Assembly: GCF_000002995.4 (NCBI RefSeq)
Contig: NW_025062479.1
Span: forward strand, 4,087,221-4,151,220
Direction of reading: 5' to 3'
DNA from: Brugia malayi
Lineage: Eukaryota; Nematoda; Chromadorea; Rhabditida; Onchocercidae
DNA: 64,000 bases
Shown here: positions 25,875 through 36,817 of the stretch, one piece after another
How the letters are laid out: each line of letters begins with the position of its first letter
How positions within the stretch are numbered: the first letter of the stretch is position 1
The notes under the pieces: generated by a model
What the model saw: only the letters and a program-made list of their open reading frames with translations
The model's database searches: none
What the model was told of the DNA's origin: nothing
Position numbers and translations under genes: made by a program

Positions 25875-27741
25875 TGATGAATTTATGCTGCACACATAAC
25901 GAAAGCATCTTTCGAATGGGGAGTGACTGCAACTGGCTTTTGAAATGATCCCGAGAGAAAGTGAACAACCCAGTCGTCCCAATAGGCCAGTAAGAAATGG
26001 TTAACTAAAGGATGACCTTTTCATTTAGCACTGTCTTCCCATCGCTACAATTCACTTACAGGTAGCATAACATAATATAATGCGCATTTGTAGTGCTATA
26101 TTAAGTGAACTATTCAATGACACGAGGATGTGGAATCGTAACAGAGGATAAGCACATCAACCGCTCACCTTGACCTTTTGACCCCTGTGACCTCTCGCTA
26201 AAACACCCTCCCTCTCACATTCATCCACTTATTGTCTCTGATGCCGTCACATTCAAATGCCGATCAAGGACGACTGTACTAAGAAAGATAATATGTGGAT
26301 AAAAAATGACGGGCCTGTCAATGTTTTAACATCTACCAACTAAATATGAATTTAAGCCCTCGTTCAAAAGCATAGGTAAAGCTCTCAATTATACTGAAGG
26401 TTTGAAAGAAACACGTTGAATGTATAATTCGATGGCACATCGAATGTATAATTCCTACGTAACTCATGAACCGATATCGGTTGTCAGTACAATAAAGAAT
26501 ATTTCACTTCTGACTCCATCTAAATTTTAAAAAATTATGAGTTGCTATGTTTAATTCAAGCTTCCTTAGCGAATCCAACGATGAATGCTATAAGTTGAGA
26601 GTGATAAACGATGTTGACAAATGAAATTCCAAGCTGCGCATTTCTATGAGGTCAAAAAGGTGAAACCAGTTTAAAGTCAAGAAGGGAGAAGTCGGCTGCT
26701 ATGGGGAATGGCAATAGTTTGCTGACTGTGCCAATAGCACTATCGCAACATTTGATAAACGAGTGTGCATGCTCAAAGTATACATATATTGGGACAGCAG
26801 GGTGAGCAAATAACTGCATGCTCCTATCGCTCCCGAATATGCCCCCGAGCATCATGGCATCAAATTTTGAGAGAAAGTTGTTGAAGAATCCACTTAAGAT
26901 ATATGTCGCTCCAAATCATGCAAGGAGATATCACTAATACCTACTGCTAATTATATTGCACAATGAACCACCTTCTTACCCGAAATTTATTTCTATCACA
27001 ATTATATCCTCAGCTGTCGCACAAATAAACATATTTTTTGGACGCTTTAAGATACCTGCTACTAACATATGTAATGATTCAGAGTGATGAAAGATACTAC
27101 ACACCGAAATTTTCTTTCAAGATTCAACTTCTAGTTATCCCTTAATACTTCTTAACTTGCAAAATCATATCACTGTCTAAAGCTAAGTGTCACAGTTTGA
27201 TTTGACTCCTCCTCTTTCCGCTTTCTGCCCCAGACATTTACTTTCCGTGGAAGTACTCATCATTTTCAAATATTCATCACCGTTTTTCTTTTTTTTCTAA
27301 ATAAGAAATAAGGAATCATCAGAATGACGTTAACAATCATTAAGTATGTAATAGCTGTGAAGTTATGTATAATCAGTGGTCCGAAAACTGTTGAATACTT
27401 TAAATGCCACATGAAATTTACAGGGATAGCAGTACACTCGCTGCTTTCAATACAAAATATATAGAATACTTAATTACATATATAATATTTCTATAGTATA
27501 TATTTATTTATTTTTTTATACATTCTATACATTTCATAGGAATGCTGTATAAAATCTCAGGACTTGGCAGAAATCTAAAGTATGAAATTTCAAGTTCAAG
27601 CTTCCCCATCGTTGCATATGCATCCATTCCTTTGTTCGTTTGGGTACCAAACTGTTACAAAGTACATTGGACACGTACAAAATATCAAGTATTTCATAAC
27701 ACATTCATTTCACCGTAGCTTTAACTAATAAGGAAGCCTAC

Positions 27742-27883
27742 CCGTCTGGCATACGCGGTGGCAAACTCATTTGTACGACATGGTTCATAAATTGTCCTCT
27801 GAACGGCAACGTGATTGAAGTAGTTCCAGTATGACTAGAAAGAGGTCCACCATTTGGTCGAAGTGGTGCCATTGGATAATGTT
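27742..27883 (-). CDS. ldb-1: Alternative 5' exon of ldb-1
   Basis: On the minus strand a consensus acceptor (CATATTTCAG) precedes 142 bases ending at a donor GTAGGC. The frame reads HYPMAPLRPNGGPLSS and so on to LPPRMPDG. It leaves two bases of an unfinished codon, exactly the phase needed by the shared ldb-1 exon at 19047-19164, which starts with the third base of a codon. The proximal first exon (19356-19822) ends in the same phase. I therefore read this as an alternative N-terminal exon used from a distal promoter; it contains its own ATG. It is only modestly Pro/Gly-rich and lacks known domains, as is usual for LDB N-termini. The link is inferred from phase, strand and position; no homology to a known LDB isoform could be tested. 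Confidence 0.6.
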
Positions 27884-28493
27884 CTGAAATATGATAAATC
27901 TTCTTTTCACAAAATATCTTCCTCAAATAAGGTTGCTACCAGGACATAGTGACAGGTGAACTAATTTTTAACTTCTTAATGACGAAACAAATTACATGAG
28001 AAGAAACTCTGAGATAAATTTATATAGCTAATAAAATTAATTAAATTAACTTGCATAAATATAGAGACTTTGCACATTTCAAGCACAGTTTCAATCCAAC
28101 CGGAAAATTAATGCTTTAACAACTGTACACTGTCGTTTTTAAATTTATTTGCTGTAATGCTTAAGTAACTTATTGATTTATATTTTCTACCATTAAAAAT
28201 ATTCGACTTTAAAAACTTTTTCCAACACTAAAAAAATTTCAACATTTAAACTTCCAAAAACTACACAAATTCCAAATTTACTAAACATACTGCATGTAAC
28301 ATACTAGTCGGAAGTATCTAATGACAAGTATTTGCTAGAAAATGACATTCTCGGTATCAGCTACTCTAAATGCTATTCAGGTAAATAAATCCGAAAAAAA
28401 AACGATTGAAGCATATCATGAATGTACGAATATTTTTGTGACCCTAAGTAACAATTGCCCAAAGTAAATGACAAATATGGTGGAAACAGAAAC

Positions 28494-28660
28494 CCGGTGT
28501 TACAGCATTCTGAGGACGCGGACATAAGGCTGGTGAAGGCACTGCGGAAGATGAAGCGGCCGTATGTGAATACACAGCCCGACCGGCCACAGGCTTTAGC
28601 TGGGCCGGTTGCAGTAACGGTGATGCAATTGCCACGGCGAAATTTGATTCAGAATTACTA
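28494..28660 (-). CDS. Possible further upstream ldb-1 exon
   Basis: An island of higher GC content carries a minus-strand frame open from a stop near 28671 to a possible donor GTTTCT after 28494. It reads NFAVAIASPLLQPAQLKPVA and continues rich in Ala, Ser and Pro to NAVTP. The single leftover G would complete a Glu codon with the first two bases of the exon at 27742-27883, so the phases agree. The acceptor side is unclear (only AAAATAG is available) and there is no ATG in frame, so it would have to be an internal exon. The opposite strand is also open here. Confidence 0.3.
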
Positions 28661-31600
28661 TTTTACAATACACGGATGCTTCGCCTGCAATGTACAAATG
28701 TTCTGTAATGGATATTATATCTAAAGCTATGGTAAGGAACAATAAAATCAAAAAAGCTCTCAAGTCCGTTAAGTCCGTTAACACTATCTAATTTTCTGGA
28801 TTTTATATATTTTAAGATGGCACAGCACGCTTCAACGTTGTAACCAGTGCAAGAAAAACACCATTACGGTTTGCAAAACGTGTAACACTAATAGTGAATG
28901 ATGTGAAATGAAGGTATCACTAATAAATAAAGGACCAAGTATTGTGCCCTCCTGCTACCAGAATGAATATTTCTGATGTGACGAGAAGAGAATAAAATTA
29001 AATTTCAGAAAAAAGGAAAGTAGTTCTTTCTGTTCATACTACTCTCTCGTACTTACTACGATAAGAAACATCAATTTTTTATAGAAATTATTCAAAATTC
29101 CTCCTCCTGCTATCCCATTCTTTAATATTACTTCTGTCATTACTTTCTTCGTTAAAATCTGTCTATAAAATCCAATATAAATCTCTTACTCCGTATATTC
29201 TAGTGTTTGCCATCAGTAATTTACCCGAATTTGCAAACTGTTTAATTTTAGCCAGGAATCACCAAATCCTACTCCGAGAAGTTACTGCACAAGAATTTAC
29301 AGCTTTATAAATTGGTTGAAACTAAACTTTACTAAATTGTTTCCATTTAAGGATTGGAAGAAAAGGAAAAAGAGCAAAAAATAGAAACAATTATGAAGCA
29401 TCAACTCTGATGGATACCTTGCAAACATGGTGAATGAATGCCATCGCAATATAACATGAAGGCAGTGGTCTTAGCTACAATTAGCGCATACTTCTAAGGA
29501 GGGGTATTTGAAAGATGCTCCCTTCGATTTGTTTATGAGTACTGTTCAAAGGATAAAGGTTGTTCCGAATTTTAGTGATTTATGATCTGTTCACCTCAAA
29601 TTCTAGTTCAGAAAACATTATTGGATTTTGAAAGAAGCATGGGTCTTTCAGTGAGCTAACAGTGATGACCATACATTTCAAGAAGCTTGTAAGCGAAAGA
29701 GGGAGGTAAATTCTAAAGTAACTCCGATTTCCATCTTGTTTATGTTTCTGCTCACTATAAATGACCGAATGAAAAGAAGTATGTCGTACAAAACTCGCAC
29801 ACTGTTTTCTTTGCCACAAATTTGAACAAAGGCATATCAGCAATTATTGAAGGTTTTCCTCTTACCACACATCGTAGTCTCCTCTTTTTCAATTGGAAAT
29901 GTATGATCTCCAACTTTTATCACTAGGAGCAGTCCAGAAGATAAAGTTCTATCTTCTCAAGATCCGCAAATCACTAGTTATGCTTTATCGAAAAAGGCCT
30001 AAAGACAGCAATGACACTCGTTAAATTGTCTTATGAAGTAACCACGTACAGACTGATAATCATCTTATGCAACATTGATAAGGAATGAGACTAATCATTT
30101 AACTTTACAAGACTACAACAGAGGAAGCCAAACAGAGTCTCCCAAAAATTGATGTTTGTCCAAAGAACGTCTGCAACAGAGAAATCAGAAATGAGAAAAC
30201 ATGGAAGACAGTAAAGCACGTTAAAAGAAGGAAGGAAATCGACGCAAGGTCATTCAATGATGTCCAATGAACACTGGATTGATTGACAGATACTCTTCAA
30301 TTGTATTTCTATCGGGGAATATCTCCTTCAAAAGTGGAATCAGTGCGAAGTTCTTGTCAACATACATTCCCCATATATAAAACAGTTTCATGCAACATGC
30401 ATAATAGAAACATCGCCTTCACAGTCTTTAAAACTTATATCGCATCCACAAAAAATACAGTTCTCCGGCAAAATACATAATGCAAACATATCTGCATAAA
30501 ATATTGAGCTAACGTTATGTTGAAATCAACGACACTTAGGAATTGTTCTCTTCGGTGCAACATATGGCACAAGTAAGCATATATTCGCTGTAAGTTTACG
30601 TGCAGCTTAATATCAAATAAATGCAACAGACCCTTTTGTCTGTACAGTATAAATATAAATAAATATAAAATACAACGAACAGAAGCCATCTGGAATAACT
30701 CATTCCTGTAGATTTTGAGAAACCTATCAAGTACTTCTACAAATGAAAATTTTATTTGATATTAAGCTATGAAAAGTACAAAGTTCGATGACAATAATAT
30801 GTCTTCTCCTAGCAACAGTTTTTAAAGCTGAAACTGTGATGCTAGCAAGGTGTCGTAAAAAGCTGATTTATCTTTTTCTCATTTCTGATCGTTAAAGTAA
30901 TTTTCACTTTACATTAATAATGCAGAATGATTGTGGTAGATTGGTAGCAACATGAATTAAGACGTTTTATGCATGTAAATGTATAATGGTAGAAAGGCTT
31001 TGTGAGTAATAAAGTTTATAAAAGTTAGCAGCTTGATTGTAAGCTTTTATAAAAGATTAATACTGCAGTATTTCTTGATAGAAGTTATCTTCAGGGATCT
31101 TTCATAAATAAATGCTGCTGTACTCATGCCCTACTTCTAAACATCACTTTCCCAGAAACTTCTTAACCAGTCTGTTCACTGCATATGTCATTTTGACATT
31201 GGAACAGTGACAATTATTGATGGAGAAACATGCAGTGGCAACATCATTCTTAGTATAATCCAGCAATATTTTAGTTAAGATCGCGACGTTTTACCCAGTC
31301 TTCATTCTCTTCCTACAATTCATGGAAACAGGAACGAACAATAAAGAGGAGCAAATTACTGAGATTAATCATTGAAACTCAAGAAAAGCAAGCAGAACTT
31401 GAGTACTATTACCAGTAAATTAAGAGGAAAACAGAGTGCATTTTTAGGATTATGAAAGTGTAAATCAAACCATAATGATGCGTTTAGCCCAGAACTGCAT
31501 TGTAACGTCTATTGGTGCCTGTGAAAGATACATCAATTTCATCCAATAAAGAACTGCAAGGACAACGGATAATGATGTTAGATTCAACGGAAGCCTCAGT

Positions 31601-34412
31601 AAAACCTGAGATAAGGTAACGACTAGAAAAAGCACTTACAAGTTAAGCAACAAATTGCAGCTAGACCGAATTTGGAAACAATGACAGTGAAACGGAAATG
31701 TTTAAATAACAAAAAAAAAAAAAAAAAGTAGAAAAGGAAAAAGAAGCAAAATAGGAGATATTAAGCTGATGACGAAAAGACTCGAGGCATCACCTTCAAA
31801 AGCAATTTCTTGAAATAAAAAAAAAAAAAAACATGAAAAGAGAAATGAAAGAGTTGAACAAGGAGAGAAGAAAATAAGAGTACATTGCAGTGCAATTGAA
31901 ACAATTTTCATTTCTGTTTGGTTTCTTCATCTTCAAAAAATGATAGTAGCATCATTATCGGCTGTTCCTGAACGTCTCCATCATCACTTCCTTTCTCACT
32001 TAACCCGTCTTTTTCCATCATTTCTCTTCTTCAATAGTGGAATATTACAGCTCCCAGCCTGACCACTCATCACTAGTATTAGATCACATCACATCATTTT
32101 GATTGTCACATAATTATTGGTATCATAATATTTCCAGCATTATATTCTCAAAATCACCCATGTAGAATATCAATACCGTCATGAAAAAAAGTTTGAGGGA
32201 TTTTCAGTATTTTGTCACTTTTAGCATAACAGATATGCATGCAGCACAATGATTTGAAAGACATAAGGTCAAGCTTTTTCATTTATTAAAAATTGGAACA
32301 AACAACACTACTAATTGCGATTTATTGAATTATTTCTAGTACTATAATATAAAGGCAACTACGAGGCTGCAAATCAATATTCTAATAAATTTCCCATCAT
32401 CATCCTCAAAACAGTGATTTTGCAAGAAAAACGAAAAAAAGAAATCTGCAAAAAAAAAAAAGACATCAGGACAATACAAAATCCTACGGTTAGATTCGAA
32501 AACTTCACAAAACGACAACTTCTCTCTATAAGAATTTATCTATGATGGAACACAGAAAGGCGTTGCACACAATTAGAACTTCAGTGTCATTGTGTCACAG
32601 TTATCCTTTAAAGGACGAATTTTTCGTTTTCTTTTTGCCTCCTACCAAAATTTGAGGAGAAAAAATCTGCAACGCTTTTTTTAAAAGAAGAAAAAATTAG
32701 ACTGATGCACTTTTTAAAAAGCAAAGTGTTAATTAATGCACATCAACATATATAATGGAAAAGTGTCACTAAACGAAATAGGAGCAGTTCTCGATCTTTT
32801 CCAGGTAAACGAAGAATTTGAAACTTTAAACGCAGTTAAATCTGACTATGAAGATCTTCGGTAAAATATCGCACCTCTTCTTACAGCCTAATCAAGCTGC
32901 AAGAAACGATGGTCCTAGCCAGGTGATATGAATTTTTAACCTTATATAGGACCTAGATATTTCAGAGTTTTCGTACCATGAATATTTCGAATCAACCAGC
33001 TTGTTTATAGACAAAGTAATGGAAATGCTGTGGGCGTTTCTGCGATACTTCAATCTTTTTTTCTACAGGACTCCTGCCAAGAAAAAGAAAGTAGAAAAAG
33101 AGATGAACGATATCGAAAAGTGCTCAGCAGTTTAATCAAATGTATTAAAGAACGCAATCGTACTGGTAAATCGTCCGTCCACAAGCATTTCTTTAATTTT
33201 TTCTGCTCTTTTAAATTTCATTTCCCTTTAATTAGTAGCAATTTTTTATAAATTTTTACGGCCTTGACGTACTACTGCAGAACAAGTGAAGATGAACACC
33301 ATGAATGTGTAATGAACCGGCGACTTTCCGTATGTGAAAGTCATCCAAATCGGATGTTACCGAGCTTGAAGTGGATCAAATATAAATGGGAACGAATGGG
33401 AAACAAGTTAGTGAAACACTGAAATACTGCAAATAAAGTCTCTACCACTATCCACCTATTTCAAAAGACTATCCACACTCTTCTTTTTTTTTTTTAGCAA
33501 CGCAAATAATAACTGTTTTCGTTATTTAAAGACAACAACACAACTAAAAACAATCATCAGATGTCTGGATTAAAAGAGCAAATTTCAACGAAACTAATGG
33601 ATCATCAAAATTCACAGATAAGCTGCAAGTTATTTGGGTTCAATCTATTAATATTGTTCACCATTAACGAAGCTGACTCTTGCAAATGATTGATTGATAG
33701 TAAATATAGTGCAACGTGTTCGCTCTGCAATCAACTTTAAAATATCAGAACCTGAATATGAAAATATGAAAAATAATTTCAGTGATCAGAACGTGCAATC
33801 CAAATGGTCTATTGAAATTTACTGAAATTTTTAGAATAAAAATTCCGAACCAAATTGGAAGAAACCAATAAAAAAAAGTGACGAAAAGAGGAACAAGAAT
33901 GAACTTGCGTCAACTAGTAAATAAAACTTGATCATGAAAATAGTGAGTGATGCGAGAAGTTTAATTCTACCTAAAACTCATCAGTAAACCAGCTAATTCT
34001 ACTGACTGTATGTAACTTAGTTATACGGTGTACAAGATAATAATAGATTGGAAATAAATGGAACAAATGTAAGGACATAAAGCTGAGAAATGTTTGCCTG
34101 TTTCATTTTCGGAACACAGCTTCCATTTATCGGATCTCTCAATTCAGGTATAAATGGATGTGTATATATCAGAAATGACTTGAAAAGTTTATGAACATAT
34201 CAGAAACAAAGAAAAGGATTGTCAGTCAACGGAAACTTACAGGGACTGCGGCTAGCCTGCCAACAGATGGTACATCGATCACAATGAATGTGTGGCAAAG
34301 GAAGAGAGAAGTGCGTTCCTTCCAACAATGAATCTTCTGGGGTGCCGCAAAATTGCCTGTCCAAATTGAATGATTTTCGAGTAATAGGTTTCGGAGGCAC
34401 AAACAGAGGCGC

Positions 34413-34600
34413 ACATACGTATATATATATAATATATATCTAAATTTATGTGTATTACCAAGCAAGCAATACATTCACTATTTGTGATACAAGCTACGCG
34501 CCAAATACAACCAAACATGCAGTTTCTTCACGCACTCACGTATACCATATCAACCCAAAGCCATGTATATACATAATATATATAATTTATATGCATGTTC
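34413..34600. repeat. TA-rich microsatellite cluster
   Basis: Two TA-dinucleotide tracts (about 34416-34440 and 34557-34592) with a less repetitive spacer. They produce overlapping spurious frames on the minus strand. Confidence 0.7.
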
Positions 34601-35600
34601 ATGCTTAAGTTGCAGCTATTAGGAAGGCAAAAACAAAGTCAATGAAAGCTGTGTCAGCAAATAACAAGCAATAAAGCCTCAAAGAGCCTTCAATGAGCAG
34701 CCTAACCAAGCAGCCAACTAATCAGCTTAGTTTGTCCCATCAAATCCATATTTCACTTTTCTGAAATATCAAAGGAAAATGAAAATCCAGATTTGAACTA
34801 TGGGTAGTGACATCAGGAAAGTTGACACACAGATACATACATGCATGCATGCACACATACACATATTCACATAACAGGAGGGCGGTAAGAGCGACTATTA
34901 GCTTTCTTGCAATCGGTGTATTGGATATACTACTCGAAGTTATATCAGTTCTAGCTATATTTAAATAAATTTGGCTGGGAACTATGCTTCAGATGAAATA
35001 TTTAAAGAATACGGAGGAGTTACACAGGTAAAAAGGTTTATGGAATGAATCTCGTGTCTTACACGGTGAAATTTAACTTCTTTCTAACGTCTAGTTGATG
35101 GAAGATGCAAAAAAAAAAACGCCTGGGACTCATTTCATGGTAATAAATTTATATTCCATATAGCGACGAGTGAAGTGTTTAGCATCAGAACATGCGAGTA
35201 TGCACACTCGAGATTTCAATTTAATTTGTCAACATAAACTGGAAGATAACAAACAATTTAAATTCTGAAGTAGAGGTTATGTATTTTTTAAAATTATGAC
35301 TATAGAAATATCTGTATGGCAGATAACAGAAGTGCTGTACAGAAATTCTTCCGCAAATACTTTTAATACCTCGAGATCAAACTACTCAGTTAATATTTAA
35401 GTAAAAAATGTGCCAAACAAAGTGCTTATATTCATACAACAGCGAAATGGCAGCAACTTATTCCGGTCATTTTCCTCACTCTTATGTAAAAGAAAAAATC
35501 ATAAAATTATCGGGCCCTGCCGACTCTTTTTTTAAAAAAAGTTTGCCTTAGGTGATTATATACCACGAAGAATTAGAATACCAAAGGCATTTTTAAAAAC

Positions 35601-35638
35601 TTTTTGGGATTGCAACTGTCTTATTGCAATCCCAAAAA
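35601..35638. repeat. Perfect 15-bp stem hairpin
   Basis: The left arm TTTTTGGGATTGCAA (35601-35615) and the right arm TTGCAATCCCAAAAA (35624-35638) are exact reverse complements around an 8-base loop (CTGTCTTA). The stem is followed on the right by normal AT-rich sequence. It is longer and more exact than expected by chance for non-coding DNA. Possibilities are a fold-back relic of a small transposable element, a structured RNA or a cruciform site. It is shorter than a typical microRNA precursor stem. Confidence 0.75.
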
Positions 35639-36817
35639 CCTCCATAATCTAAAATCGAGTATTGAGTAAAAATTTTGTCAAAATTTTCCTGCTTGCATTA
35701 ACGAAAGTCAAGGACTTCCATCCTTCCAAACACCACTGGTCCTACTACACTAACATATGAATCCGTCACAACAGTTGTAATATGGAAATATGTCATAAGC
35801 GAAAAAGCATTACTATACCTCCAAAGTGCCGCAACGCACCAAATATTTCATTTGCACCAAAGAATCATATTTTTAATGAGAAAAAGTCGATATAGTGGTA
35901 GTGAGAAGTACAAGTAACCTGAGCCAAGTCCCGGTTAGCTCTTCATAATGTCACAACACCCGCGGTCGTCTGCTCAGAAGCCAGACAAGTGATCGTTTAC
36001 ACAAGAATTTTTAATCGTTTATCAATTCAAAATAAAGTTAAACAACGATAACACTTAACAAGAGTTCAGCCAACAGCAGGATATCTCGGATATGCAGCAT
36101 TCATTTCCACAACATTACATTAAACCACTTGAAGCTAACCCAGCAACTGCTCATTTCTGAGAGACTCAAATGGCACAGCAACTCGTATTTTTAAAATTAT
36201 TCTGAAATAATCTGAAAATTGAATAGACTGTCAACTCACAAAAATGATGTTAATACTTGAATAGAATTTTGTCATTTTTTAAGGAAAATATTGCTTTAGA
36301 AATCGATCTGGACATCTAATGCTTTAATGTATAAAGGAGACAAATATTTCCCGAAGTTTCACGAAGTCTGGAGAAAAGCCGCGCGATGTTGGACGATCAG
36401 CGTTAGACGGTTTTTAATCTCAGCAACTGCTAGATGCTGTATATATTCTGCTCTTTCTATGATCTAATTTACCTCTCAATTAAGAGGATCCCCGTTTAAC
36501 CTCTATTAATTTATTGAAAGACCCTAACAGACAGCAGCAGCAATGTATTTGGAACGGGCAGTGTACACAGGGTGGAAGAATAATAGAATTTGACATATCT
36601 GAGAAAGCAGCGTGTTACTTGAAGAGAGGCAGAGATTGCTGGTTCGGCAAAACATAATGGAGTAAAACGGTCGGTGTGGACTTTGATTATAGCTAAATTG
36701 ACTGTTATGCTAGAGGTTGTTATACTAATAACGAAGATTTGAGACTTACAGAGTAGTTATGGCAGAGTAAAGTTGGACATTTAGTGGCGCTTGGTATTTG
36801 GACGTAACCCAGCAAGC

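Larger units (their letters stand above)
19823..27741. other. Long non-coding interval, probably ldb-1 intron 1
   Basis: If the exon at 27742-27883 belongs to ldb-1, this ~8-kb stretch is intron for the long isoform and promoter for the short one. It has no convincing exon. It contains a perfect 10-bp inverted repeat at 20283-20315, a block at 23.4-24.2 kb that is less AT-rich than its surroundings, a doubled CCAAT-containing motif near 24.64 kb and AT/CA microsatellites at 23.15 and 25.8 kb. The frames seen here have no domain signature. Confidence 0.5.
28661..36817. other. Long non-coding interval
   Basis: No supported exon on either strand. The stretch holds poly-A/T runs (31.7-31.8, 32.44, 33.48 kb), TA and CA/TG microsatellites at 34.42-34.45, 34.55-34.60 and 34.83-34.88 kb, and a perfect hairpin at 35601-35638. 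It separates ldb-1, which points left, from the CCDC22 homologue, which points right, so it must hold both promoters. Distal non-coding first exons of ldb-1 could lie here unseen. Confidence 0.5.

Noticed and set aside
25545..25968. Several overlapping frames of 70-93 codons on both strands
   Set aside because: They span AT/CA microsatellite and mixed low-complexity sequence; none has a start context, splice sites or recognisable domain.
32250..32272. TTTGAAAGACATAAGG stretch resembling the start of miR-71
   Set aside because: Only the first ten or so bases agree, and I see no fold-back partner nearby.
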